Below, in pieces: positions 38,826 to 49,655 of a DNA stretch of 64,000 bases; position 1 is the first letter of the stretch, and every line of letters starts with the position of its first letter. The stretch lies in the NCBI GenBank assembly GCA_963920575.1, contig OY986967.1, positions 27,853,137 to 27,917,136 on the forward strand, written 5' to 3'. Source of the stretch: Narthecium ossifragum (taxonomy: Eukaryota > Streptophyta > Magnoliopsida > Dioscoreales > Nartheciaceae). The translations under genes were made by a program, and so were the position numbers. Below the pieces are notes generated by a model. That model ran no database searches. It had not been told where the DNA came from and was given only the letters and a program-made list of their open reading frames with translations.

Positions 38826-40149
38826 TAGTGCTAGTTAGATGAGTCAGATCATATATATCCAGTTCACAATAGTGTTGTACCTCATGACCTCTATTTGAAA
38901 CAAAGATAGTATGGATAGGTTTTTGCCCTCTATAGTTTTGAAGGCATAAAGTAGCATTTGAAGGCAAGGTTGGCTTTCATTTGTAGGCATTTCTGCTCAC
39001 TGATTGCTATATATGTAGCAAAAGAAAAGGAGGTTTTGATTCGATTGATGGTAAATAAGTTGCCATTTTGACTTGATAACATGCGAATGAAGACATTTCT
39101 ACTGAAAAGAAATCTTAAAGCTTAACATCAATCTCCATCTAGTAATCATGTTCATGGGTTGGTCTTGGGTTGTAAACCCCAAACCCCCAAATCTATTAGA
39201 AATATAGGGCATTTGCCCTCCCAAGCCAGGTAAAATGCTCAATTAATTAAAAAAAGAGAAGCACCAGCTTGGTGGACATGTGTTTTAGACAAGGGGAAGC
39301 CAAGTTTTCCTTATCACATTTGTTGAATGCATACGATTGCTTAATTGCTACAAGGGCAACATGCATGTTTGGAAGCTAGAAAGTTGAGGCAAAAGTTGGT
39401 CTTGTTCAAGAAGATAGCTAGCTATCGAGCATTCAAATGAATATGGCGAAATCGAGGATCAGGTTTTTGACGATTGTGGGGGATGATCATAAGTTTACTA
39501 TCTGTCCAATTTTAGGTCTTTTAGGGGCAAAAGGTGCTGGGGTGTATTTTGGAGTGCCTTAAATTTAACTGCTTCTAGGCTGAAGGGGAGTGATTTCTCC
39601 TATAGTTGCTTGATAAGTTGGTAAGCCAGGTAATGTCTTGGCAAGGTAGGATGACAACGGAGACGGGTCAAGGTGTCCTAGTAAAGTCGGTGCTTCAAGC
39701 AGTCAAGCTCTTACAACCTCTTTTATGACAAGCATGGATATTTTAGTTTCTGCTTTGAAAAAGATGGAACGAATTTGTCAAGAGGAGGTTGGTGGAAAGG
39801 TAAAAGATCGGACATAAGTTTCGTGATTTGGAATAAGGTATGCGCTTTCAGAGGAGGTTGGTGGTCTTGGTGGGAGGAAGCTGCGAGGAACTTTAAATTT
39901 TGGCAGAGGTCTATGGTTGATGACGAGGATGGCCGGCTAGTCCATTGAATCCAACAAACACACTCAGCCCACTTATTATTCTAATGACATACTTGTGAGC
40001 CAATGGGCCATAGATTGGTTATGGGCTGAAGGCCAGGTCACACGTAATCCACTAGAATAAATGGGCTGGTTGAACACTCAATATGGGTAAAATTAGAGAT
40101 TGCTTAAGAGCAGACAACAAAAGGGCCAGCATCCACTAACCCGCAGTAG

Positions 40150-41583
40150 CAGTGGCGGAACCAGGGGGCGGCTGCCCCCCCCCCCCCCCCCCCCCCCGCG
40201 ACGCCGGAACCCGCTCCCCACCCCCCGACCCTTCACCTCCTCCACTCCCCTTCGCCTCGCCCGCCACCCGCCGCCCCACGCCCGCCCCTTCACCTCCTCC
40301 ACGTGGCGACGTCCCTTCGCCTCCTCCAAGCGGACCACGCCCCTTCGCCTCCTCTCCTTCTTATGGGCACGGCCCCTCGGCCCTCCCCCTCTCCGGCCCT
40401 CCCCCCTCTCCGGCACCCGCCCACACCTGACAGGGCCTGGCCGGCCGGCACCCACCCAGTGACCCAGGACCAGAGAAACAGAGCATTAAAAACAAAACAT
40501 GTTTGTTTTTTTTTTCAAAAAAATTTATTTGATTTAGTTAATTTTTTGTTAATGTTAGGATCAATACTTTATTAGTATTATTTAGTTAATTATTTATTTG
40601 TTAGGATTTAGTTAATTATTTGATAATTTATTAGTTTGATTTCTAATTGTCGAATTTTTATTTTTATTTTTGTTTTGTTTTATTTAGATAATGGATAAGT
40701 TTGTGATAAAAAAAACCACTAAGCGGACAAAATGGAATGAATTTTTAGAAGAAGTCAAAACTTTTTGTGTCAATAATTCTATTAGTGTATAAATATGGAA
40801 GATATTATACCAACTCGCAGTCGTTCGAGGTGTGGAGGGCAAAATATTACTTATATGCACCATTTTCGTGTTGAAGTATTTTTTCAAGTTATTGATTTCA
40901 TCGTTCAAGGGATGAATCATCGTTTCTGCAAAGAAAGTACGGAGATACTTCTTTGCATAGCATGCCTTGATCCAAGAAACTCATTCTCAGCATTTGACCA
41001 TGTTAAGTTATATCGTCTTGCTGAACTTTATGAAGAGGATTTCACAGCAACTGATCGTATGATCCTTAGAGATCAATTTAACACATACATTTGAGATGTT
41101 AGAAGAAATGATGATTTTTCTGGACTTCAAGATATTGGAAGTCTTGTTGTAAAGATGGTTGAGATTAGAAAAAATGCTCTATTTTCATTGGTTTATCTTC
41201 TTAATGAGTTGGCATTGGTCTTGCAGTTGCGACTGCAACCGTTGAGAGAGTCTTCTCTTTTATGAAGATTGTCAAGTTTGATTTACGTAATAAGATGTGA
41301 GATGATTGGATGAATGATTGCATACATCGAGCATGGAGATTTTGAAACTATTGAGAACGACGTCATTTTACAGCGTTTTCAAAAAATGCAAAAGCGTAGG
41401 ATCCAACTTCCACCTCTCAATCGCAGCACATAGTACGGTACGTATATTTTAATATTTATATTGTTTTTATTCCTTAATGTTCGATATTGTAATTCTAATG
41501 TATTTTTTGCATTACTTAAAAGAAAAAAAAATTTGATCATTTTGATCTAGATTTCGCCCCCCTCCTAAATCTCATCCTGGTTC
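40150..41583 (+). mobile_element. hAT-type DNA transposon, internally deleted, 1.43 kb
   Basis: The left end is CAGTGGCGGAACCAGGGGG; the right end is CCTAAATCTCATCCTGGTTC. CGCAGTAG (8 bp, the hAT duplication length) flanks it at 40142-40149 and 41584-41591. Unit 3 has the empty site (ACCCGCAGTAGGATAAG, about 50940). The right inverted repeat seems to merge with the duplication, so the last few bases are ambiguous. After the left end come a C run (about 40176-40197) and a GC-rich tract to 40460 unlike the AT-rich rest. Transposase remnants fill 40691-41350. Confidence 0.82.
40691..41350 (+). pseudogene. hAT transposase remnant
   Basis: A frame starting ATG at 40691 (MDKFVIKKTTKRTKWNEFLE), typical of TTF/MYM-type hAT transposases, stops at about 40790. 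It is followed at 40795-41094 by a C-terminal part (CLDPRNSFSAFDHVKLYRLA) and then, in shifting frames, by the hAT dimerisation region (about 41090-41330; ATATVERVFS-like). The large catalytic middle is deleted and several stops are present. Inactive. Confidence 0.75.
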
Positions 41584-42066
41584 CGCAGTAGGATAAGTTC
41601 ATAAGCTCTAGCCCCCGTCTCGTTGTGGTCGTTAGGGGGGAGTAAGCGAACAGGTAAGCTCGATAAACAGCTTGTGAACCAGCTCGATAACGACACATTT
41701 GTATTTGTTGCGTAAGATAAATGAACAAGTTCAGGTAAATTTTTAAACCTCTTTTAATAAACAAGACGAGCTTGAACAGAGGTGAGATCGACTTGTTAAT
41801 GTTTGTGAACAAACTCGTTTAGACTTCTAGCATGTTCACACCAACTTGCTTTTAAATTTGAAATGTCTCTCTGTTAATTAAAGCTGGACCACTCAAGTTT
41901 TGAAAAAAAATAGCAAGAAGAAAGCAACAATGCTTGATCTTTGTGCATCTCTTTCCATTTTTACAGCCATACGCTCAAGGAGATATAGCATTCATAGCAA
42001 GCCGCCAGTAATGACATGAGCCTAATAGCAGTGGTGTATTAAGCCATCCATTTAGGGACTACAATA

Positions 42067-45000
42067 TTACTTCTTGAGGAAATTAGCAAACCAGTGAGCA
42101 GACTTCTTCGGATATCTTTTCTTGGTTTTAAGATCCACGTAATATATGCCGTAGTGCTGTGTGTAGCCTGAGTTCCACTCAAAGTTATCGCAAAGCGACC
42201 ATGCAAAGTATCCCTTCACTTGGACTCCCTCACTGCCATTGTAATGCAAAGATCATATATACGTTTAAGAATGTAACATTTAAATGATTAAATTCGCTTC
42301 TCCGATCAGTATTCACATGTTTGAACTCATGATCGACTCATTGGATGCCAAAATCATCAACAACACTTGAGAAAGAAGTGCACATTTTACTTACCTAATA
42401 GCCTCCTTGACATAGGAAAGATGTTTATGAAAGGAGTGTATTCTCAAGTCGTCCTGGAGGACTTGCTTGGAAGTCTCCGATGGACCTTCCTTGTCGCTTA
42501 CACCTAGAAATTAAACAAATTAACTATATAAGGGACTATGCATGCTGATCAGGAAAAAAAATGTGAAATTTTTTTTTAACTTCAATGTTCATTTTAATTG
42601 AGTCATCCTACCATTTTCCGTAATGCAGATGGTCAGATTGCCATACTCTTTCTTTATGTAGAGCAAGAGGTCTTTGATCCCAGCAGGGTACAAGAAGAGC
42701 CATTGCGAACCAGTCTACGTAGCACATTGAATCTTAGTTAGCGCGAATTGGGCGAAAACAGTTCAAGACTCTCCAATTTTGCACACAATTGAGCACAATG
42801 TAACATTGCAAAAGCATCAAATTAAGTGGGTGTAAGATGTTCATGTGTCCTCCTTTGATGAGGCATGATGCAGTGCTTCAGCATTTGATGTGATGGATAC
42901 TTGTCTTAATTTGATGCAAGCGATTAATTTAGATGAGTTGGGATCTTACCAAAGTACCAATAGGATGGGCATCTTTATACCCTGTTGATTGAAAAGGAAA
43001 ATATATGTGACACATGAAATGTGAATACAAAAAAAAAAAAAAAAAAAATTAAGAGCCCAAATTCATAATTAATAATTAATTACCTGTTTGAAGTGCCCTT
43101 TTATCATTGTCAAAGCTAGCTTCAAGTTTTTCATTGAAAGGGATGTTCTGAGCATAGAGTGTTGTGTAGTAATTGAGTCCAAGGAAGTCGAATGATCCTT
43201 TAAGCATTTCAGATTGCTCTTTGGTAAACAACGGCAGCCGATCCCCAGCAGCTGCTCTCATGGTCAAAGGGTAGTCTCCATGAGTCAAGGGATCCAGGAA
43301 CCTATACATAGAAATGATGGAATTTTTATACCTCAGTGGCTCAAAATATATAGGAAAAACATTCTACCTCCCTCTATACTTACAATCCTAACATCCAGTC
43401 CAGAGATCGGCGAACTGCATCGCTGTCGTCTTTGGTTCTCGACATGGGAAGAAACCAATAGCTATTAAGGGCTATGCCAATCTGGCCTTCTTGTTCCTAC
43501 ATGAACACATGATCAGAATCTTTATACATGTAGTCTTAGTCAAGTTATAATGATCTAACCATTAAAGATAGCATTTCATATATGATCCATTAATTGTTAA
43601 GCCAATAGCATGTAACATCATATATGTCTTGATTTGAGGGTGATGATGATGACTAATTATACCTTATAATTCTCTTTGTAGAGCTTCACGGCGGTGGCAT
43701 GGGCTAGCAGGAGATTGTGGGCAACGATGTAAGGCTCCGTCGCCGAGTCTCCACCCAAGCATGGATATAATTGGGAACCAGAGCATCGGCCTGGCGCGAA
43801 CACCCCATTGGAATAACCATTCTGGCAGAAACTCAATGGCTCATTGATAGTGATCCAGTGCTTCACTCTATCTCCGAAGTGCTTGAAGCAGACATCAGCG
43901 TAGTTCTTGTAGTCCTCTCTGCAAGAATATGTCATGAGAATTAGTTTAATTTGCTGATTATTGGTACATGAATTAATTAAATGGTTCTTTTGAGATGATC
44001 CAATAAATTTGACTAAGCTAATTAATTAAATGTGTTTTTTAAGTAGTGGTCAATGAAATTAGGCGAAAGATCCTTGTCCATAAATAGCTAGCTTACATGA
44101 TCTTATCAGCCCCAAGGAAACCACCATATAGTTGTTCAAGATTCTGAGGGACATCCCAGTGGAAGATGGTAACATATGGAGTCAGACCTGCACAAAATAA
44201 GTTATTGAATGAGAATGCTTTCAAACAACTAATTAAGAGCTTGCATGGTTACATTAAACTATATATGAATATCTTTGGGATTTCAAGAAGAGGACCACCT
44301 TTGCTTATGAGTGCATCGATGAGGTTATTATAGTAGTCGATGCCTTCTTGGTTGATACCCCCACTGAGCTGTCCATCTGTGTTAATTGGTAACATATACA
44401 CATCGAAATCAATAATCATGCATCTATTTGAATTATATATATGTACTGTTTTTTACATAGAGCAGCAGAGTGATTATTAAATTGCGCGTGTTCTTACTGA
44501 ATAGGATTCTCGACCATGAAATGGAGAACCTGTAAGCATCCATGTTCAAGTCCTTCAGCAAACTCACATCCTCCTGCAACTTAACCTCATTAGCTAAGCC
44601 ATATACATACATATGTAGAGATTCCAAATATATATAGCTTTTCCAATTAATTAAAACAGGCTATCTAATCTAGACATGCACATGTATTCGAAATATATGC
44701 ACCTTGTAAAGATGATAAGAGTCTATTGCCTCATTGCCATTGCTGCCATCAGGTATACGTTCTGCCCCAACACAAAATAATAATTCTTATCAACATACAT
44801 ATGAGAGAAATCTATAGATAGAGAGAGAGAGAGAGAGAGTAAAACATAAGCAATTTATATGTACCTGGGTGCTGCTGTGTGTAGGTATCCCACATGCTAG
44901 GAGTCCTGCCACCCAGGTTCCAACCACCTTCATACTGCATGAAAACAACAAACATATAAGTGACCATGATCAACATTGCAAAACATCTTAGATTATCTAA

Positions 45001-45236
45001 AAAAAAAGCATCAAAGATATATAGTTCTTGAGTATGTCTGTATGTGTATTTATCTGTCTACAAACCTGATAAGCCGACGATGCGCAGCCAAAGACGAAAC
45101 CAGCCGGAAAGCTATCCCGACTCAACTTAGTTGGCGCTGGCTTCACCGGCACCGACGGTGTTGGCTTCACCGGCACCGACTGTGCTGGCACCGCCGCCAT
45201 TGCCATAGGAAGGAGGAATCTAACTCCGAAACCCAT
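42067..45236 (-). CDS. Beta-glucosidase C (GH1), 513 aa
   Basis: Thirteen exons: 45066-45236, 44865-44934, 44703-44761, 44498-44573, 44299-44376, 44097-44187, 43663-43918, 43384-43496, 43084-43301, 42950-42981, 42612-42714, 42395-42503 and 42067-42232. They give 514 codons with stop. The acid/base Glu is in WITINEP (about residue 208) and the nucleophile in ITENG (about 421). Start ATG 45236; the leader has the shortest Pro-rich repeat of the trio (one SVPVKPTP plus one SVPVKPAP). Exon 12 has local replacements relative to B (a HSFHKH stretch where B has DSYDKH) but no frame break. All introns are GT-AG. Its promoter has a MITE about 140 bp upstream of the ATG and a Pack-MULE about 1.2 kb upstream, so its regulation may differ from B. 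Confidence 0.9.
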
Positions 45237-45375
45237 TTCTAGAGTCTAGAGACTTTTGGGAGTTATTAGCTGCAAACCTCTGTGGAGCAAGTCAATAGAT
45301 TTATAGCCCTGCTTTGAGGCATGCTAATGACTAGCCCCTGGTTATTATTGTTTGGTACAATTCATAATATTCACG

Positions 45376-45569
45376 ACTCAGGCCTGTTTGGATGGCTCGG
45401 TATCCGGCGAATTCAATGGATTAGAGAGGAATGCCGCATTCCAACGAGGGTCTTGTTTGACTGCATACGCGGATTTCGGAAAAACGGAATCCACGGAATC
45501 CATCAAGCTGCGGATTCCATCCCGCGGATCCCGTCCATTCCGCATTCAAACTCCTGCCAAACAAGCCCG
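45376..45569. mobile_element. ~195-bp MITE in the beta-glucosidase C promoter
   Basis: Present only in unit 2; unit 1 reads straight through (CATTCACGCAAAGTTGGGG, about 31520). Ends are GGCCTGTTTGGATGGCTCGG and the complement of CTCCTGCCAAACAAGCCCG, giving inverted repeats. The interior has paired GGATTCCATC/GGAATCCACGG motifs. No coding sequence. Confidence 0.75.
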
Positions 45570-45972
45570 CAAAGTTGGGGTCGCTTTCTATCACATGTCT
45601 TAAGTATCAAATTAGTTAAGATAGGTAGTTTAATTGGCTGCAGGTTGCATGCGATGCATAATTAATTATGGATCGCACCTCCCCTGACACCACCCCTGGT
45701 CCCCCTCTGACACACAACACAACTCCATCCCCCTAATGCCCCCCGGCCCCCCTCTCCGCGCTTTCTTCCTTCCGATTTCTTTCTTCTTTTTCTTCAATTT
45801 TGTATTGTTTTTTCTTAAATTTGTTTTTTTTTTGCAGTAGTTTTGTTTTTTAATCAGTTTTTTTATTCATTTTTATCGATTTTTTTTTTAATTTAGCAGA
45901 ATTTTAATAACTATCACAATACCATTCTCTAGACTAACTATTTTCGTCCAATTTATCATATCTTCTCGACTT

Positions 45973-46185
45973 TTAAATATCTATATAAAAAAAATATAAC
46001 GAAGATGTATAAATGTAATGTATAAATGTAACATTATCCAGTGTTAGTATAAAATAATGATAATAACTAACCTGATCTGTGGTAAATTTGACCGTATAAT
46101 CGCGACCGTTAAAGATGCTCTCCCCATAAGGAACATCATTCTCGAATGAACAACTATTTGAAAATGAACCGAAGTAGTAATTCAT
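45973..46185 (-). other. Unit-2 copy of the conserved short open frame
   Basis: Counterpart of 31927-32130, beginning MNYYFGSFSNSCSFENDVPY. It is open over 70 codons despite scattered substitutions. Function unknown; see the unit-1 entry. Confidence 0.3.
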
Positions 46186-46447
46186 ATATGCTCACTCTCT
46201 TTTGTCAAAACACAACTATCTGAAAATGAAGATACTCTCCCCATTGAATGTATCTGTTTTATATGGAAGAAGAATGCCGGTTTGTTATTAAAAGCTCATT
46301 CATGAAATAAATGACTTATCAATGGTATCCCATATATCAATGTACATGGTAATTATTTCTTTCTCATTCATATCATGATATCCCACGTATCAATGCACCA
46401 CATATCAATGTACATGGTATCCCATATATCAATGCACATTGGGATGT

Positions 46448-48030
46448 TAAATTCTAGGGCTTTTTACATATCTATCCTTCAAAATTTTCTAAATATCATA
46501 ATTACCCCTATATTTTTTCAGTTTACTAAAATACTCTTGAAATTTTGAAAAATCCGTAAACCTAACCCTCCGTCTACCTCCGTCTATCCATCTAACTTAA
46601 CCATGGTTTAATCACTAACCGGGGCATGTAAATTACTTAATTACCCATTTCGCTTACTTGTGTTTTCATCAATTTTGACCTGTGTATTTTGACTGCTGAT
46701 TTGCTGACGTAGGAGATTCCTTGATTTGCTGACGTAGGCAATTTTGGCCGATTTACTGACGTAGGCAATTTTGACCGGCTATTACTGTTTTCCTTGGTTT
46801 GCTGACGTAGGAAGAGAGAGAGAGAGACGGAGAGAGAGAGGGAGCACCCGCCGGGGGTTGGGGGGAGGTCCGCCGGCAACCCCGGCGAGAGGCAGCCGGG
46901 GTCGATGCCGAACACCAAGCTGCACGTTGGGTCGATGCCGAACACCAACCTGGGCCTCTGAAGGAGAAGGTTGCATCCTACGGCGACGAGGATGTCGGTG
47001 GTCCAGTCGTAGATGCGGTGGACGTTGGCTAGCAGCGACGGGAGCATGCCGGCCACCGACCACTCAAAGGGGAGCGAGCCCAACGAAGGAGGGATGGCCC
47101 GGGAGATCTTGGTGTCCGAGAGGCCAAAACAGAGAGGTTGGTGAGGGAGCCAAAGGCCTCCGGGATGGGGCCGGAGAGGTCGCGATTGCCACCGGCGAGG
47201 AGAGACTCTAGAAACGACACATTGCCGAGCTCCAGTGGGAGGGGGCCAGAGAGGCGGTTGTCGAAGAGGTGGAGCTGGCGGAGCTTGGCGGCTTGGGCGA
47301 GCTCCGGAGTGATAGAGTCGGAGAGCTGGTTGGAGTCCAGTAGCAAGAGCTCCCCCTCCCTCACTGTCGAGATCCCCGCGTTCTTCTCAGGATGGGCAGC
47401 GCGCGGGCGCCCCACCAGCGTAACATGGGACCCCAGCACCAACCCACACGGCAGCTCCATCACCCTCCCCCGCCGCACAAACTCCTCCCCCGACAGCGTG
47501 ATGGAGGGCGGGCAGGAGACCTCCGTCGACCGGTTCTTCTTGTTCGTGGCTTCCGGAGGCATCGACTCGAGCTCCTCGAAAAGCCTAGCGCCCACGCTCC
47601 AGGCGTGCCGGGCGGACTTATGGAGCTCGGAGGCATTAAGGTCGAGGTTGTCATTCGAGAAGTCAAGGCGGGAGACGACGAGGCTGAGGTTGCGGGTGCG
47701 ACCAGGGAGAGGAGGGGATTTAGACGCTGATTGGGGTTCCTCCACAGGAGTGATCTGGACGGGAAGGGGATGGTGGAGGAGAGGGGAGGAGGTGGGGAGG
47801 AGGAAGACGACGACGTAGGAGATGAAGAAGAGGGCGATGAGGTCTTTTTACATTGCGCCGTTAACGGCGTTAGAAATATTCCATGAAGATTCACCAGTAA
47901 GTAACATGAGGGGTAGGTTTACGGATTATTCAAAATTTGAAGGGTATTTTAGTAAGTCGAAAAAATATAGGGGTAATTGTGATATTTAGAAACTTTTGAA
48001 GGATAGATATGTAAAAAACCCTAAATTCTA
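46448..48030. mobile_element. Chimeric Pack-MULE, 1565 bp, with exact 9-bp duplication
   Basis: The body is 46457-48021. The 9-bp TAAATTCTA lies on both sides (46448-46456 and 48022-48030), and the empty site is intact in unit 1 (GTTAAATTCTATTAAAC, about 32398). Terminal inverted repeats exceed 100 bp: left GGGCTTTTTACATATCTATC, right (complement) GGGTTTTTTACATATCTATC, continuing with a few mismatches through the CCGTAAACCTA block near 46560. Long repeats plus a 9-bp duplication are diagnostic of Mutator-like elements. No transposase is present. The GC-rich interior consists of captured gene fragments, so this is a Pack-MULE. Confidence 0.95.
47029..47850 (-). pseudogene. Captured chimera: galactosyltransferase N-terminus plus LRR-kinase repeats
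   Basis: One open minus-strand frame crosses two unrelated captured pieces. First is a membrane anchor (LIALFFISYVVVFLLP, about 47840-47795) and stem leading into NASELHKSARHAWSVGARLF, then SITLSGEEFVRRGRVMELPC and GSHVTLVGRPRAAHPEKN. This is the N-terminal and early galectin-like region of plant hydroxyproline O-galactosyltransferases (GALT/GT31). At about 47370 the frame passes into leucine-rich repeats (LRQLHLFDNRLSGPLPLELG, GGNRDLSGPIPEAFGSLTNL), as in RGI/RCH1-type receptor kinases. The LRR part frameshifts near 47110. No ATG opens the anchor; the first in-frame ATG is at about 47562 (MPPEATNK). Probably non-functional, but no stop breaks the fusion. Confidence 0.8.
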
Positions 48031-48562
48031 TTAAACAAATTAAAAAAAATAGAAACAAAGAAGAAAGATGAAGGGTATAAGAGTCAATTGCGAGGAGATA
48101 AGACCGGTGTCCATAGGGGGGGTTGGGGTTGTCAGAGGGGGGTGAGAATCAATTTACTTAATTATTATTGGCTATCTTTGGATGGGTGTTCTGAAGCCGC
48201 CTTAATTCCGGATCTAACTCTTTTTCTAAATAGAGCCGGTTCATTGTGGTCCAGTCAAAAGAAAAGTTTTGTTGGCCTTCACGTAACTCACTCCTCCCTT
48301 CTTTTTTTGAATTAATTCCATTCAAAAAAGGAACTTTTAGTTCAATGGATACTATGAAAGCGAGAAGAAGATTTCGGCATATTAGAGACTAATCACCCTA
48401 TGGGCCTTTGTGCTGCCGTGAGTAGGCGTTCCAACACGGCTTCCTGGCACCCAGGTTCCTGGCTCAACCCACTTTCCTACTGGGGACAACCAGAAGGACA
48501 TAATTAGCGTACACGTTTTATCCTTGCATCAATGGTGCGTTAAGAGTTTGACCAATATATGT

Positions 48563-48765
48563 GAAACTAATACTCGTCCGTGCCCCTGACACGGTTTTAC
48601 AGTTCTGTATATGTATATGTAAAGCTAACTTAGGAAATATGTATATGTAAATCAAATTAAGATTGATATATAAACTAACTTAGGGAATATATACATCTAA
48701 ATAACCTTATTAAGGGGAAACGGTTGTAACCGTTATTGCTGCTTATAAGATAGATGAGTTGAATG
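48563..48765. other. ~200-bp insertion specific to unit 2
   Basis: Relative to unit 1 (about 32965-32985), about 200 bp starting ACTAATACTCGTCCGTGCC is inserted. It contains repeated TATGTATATGTAAA and AACTTAGG motifs. I could not define ends or a duplication, so the class is unknown. Confidence 0.5.
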
Positions 48766-48893
48766 ATAGAGTTTGATGAATCTTTGCATATCGTTTTAAG
48801 GATATTCTTTTACAGTTATCTCCTATGTCTTATCAGTTATCACTGTATGACATAAAACCCTGTTTTATTAGAGCCGAATCTAGTTGGTTACGG

Positions 48894-49050
48894 CCCTTAC
48901 GGGGTGTTTGATACGGGGTTAGAAAAAATGAGATTAAGGTATGAGGATATGAAAAAAAATAGAATGGTGATGGTATGTGAAATGAGGATAAAATAATAAT
49001 GATTATTTTTTATATTTGGAGATAAATGTGACCCCACATCAAACGGGTCT
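48894..49050. mobile_element. MITE-like insertion, same family as 25366-25563
   Basis: Absent from unit 1 (GGCTGGTCAAAGTTGAAC, about 33080) and from 56250. Ends are TACGGGGTGTTTGATACGGG and the complement of CATCAAACGGGTCTA. It shares GGTTAGAAAAAATGAGATTAA-like and AATGAGGATAAA blocks with 25366-25563. Confidence 0.65.
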
Positions 49051-49263
49051 AAAGTTGAACTAAAACCTGCTGGCACTTATACAGGCATGGGCTGGATCAA
49101 AATTAGGGAACCTTCAGCACATATGCCCATTGGGTCACGGGGTTGGGTCGTGTCTAACCCAAAATAAATGGGCGGGCTGGACGCTAACATATTGCTAGGC
49201 TCAACCATGTGGGCCTTGGATTGGGCTTAAGAGGAGACAACAAAGGCTCAAGCTACCGTCGCC

Positions 49264-49319
<56 letters not shown>

Positions 49320-49655
49320 GAAATTCTAAACCAGAGATCTGATGGGACATGAGCATTGATAATCGTCAAGCGGATGCTTTCGTAGATACTGCTCAGCCAG
49401 ATGAATACAGAAACAAGATCCTTGATGATCTATTTGAGGTACTTCCAGTTTTCATCCTGTTGCAAATTTTCATGCTGGAATTCGTTCCAGGTTGTACCGT
49501 ATTGCGATGAATTTCTATATTCTTTTTTGGGGTCATCACAGGCCTTCTCAATCCTGTGGACGACTGACACTAATCACTATCCAGCTGATGATATTTGGTG
49601 TCCTATGTAGTACTACTAGTTAGATGAATCAGATCATATCCAGTTCACAATAGTG
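49050..49655 (+). pseudogene. CDK5RAP3 fragment, unit 2 (uninterrupted)
   Basis: Same structure as the unit-1 fragment: CDK5RAP3 promoter side, a long CT run (about 49267-49313), a jump at about 49319 into exon 7, exon end at 49438, then intron 7 sequence until similarity to the intact gene ends at CACAATAGTG (about 49650; 59070 in the gene). It has the same TGA stop and the same 87-nt deletion as the unit-1 fragment. No Ty3 insertion. Confidence 0.88.
49266..49314. repeat. (CT)n microsatellite
   Basis: A CT run of about 48 bp at the place corresponding to the short CT tract in the CDK5RAP3 5' UTR (56479-56493). Confidence 0.9.

Larger units (their letters stand above)
33599..38830 (+). mobile_element. 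Ty3/Gypsy chromovirus, 5222 bp, with TAGTG duplication
   Basis: The body runs 33604-38825 and is flanked by TAGTG at 33599-33603 and 38826-38830. Units 2 and 3 keep the empty site near 49610 and 59025 (GTAGTACTACTAGTTAGATG). LTRs are 33604-34022 and 38395-38825, starting TGTTACGAATGG and ending CGTAACT. By eye they differ by two substitutions and one 12-bp insertion, so the insertion is young. A primer-binding site (TTGGTATCACAGCG, close to the Met-tRNA type) follows the 5' LTR, and a purine tract (AAAGGGGGTGGGA) precedes the 3' LTR. One open gag-pol frame fills the interior. Confidence 0.96.
38831..49318. repeat. Segmental repeat unit 2 (contains beta-glucosidase C)
   Basis: Starts with the CDK5RAP3 intron-7 remnant (GTTAGATGAGTCAGATCAT), then TGTACCTCATGACCTCTATT (shared with 49660). 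It ends with a second CDK5RAP3 5' region. It is longer than unit 3 because of the hAT insertion (40150-41583), a MITE (45376-45569), the Pack-MULE (46457-48021) and insertions at 48563-49050. The rest aligns closely to units 1 and 3. Confidence 0.88.

Noticed and set aside
40100..40462. Overlapping 90-120 aa Pro/Arg-rich frames on both strands
   Set aside because: Frames are open because of low-complexity GC-rich sequence. No domain, and antisense frames are equally open.
47138..47818. 226-aa plus-strand frame in the Pack-MULE
   Set aside because: Antisense shadow of the captured galactosyltransferase/LRR frame; no recognisable domain.
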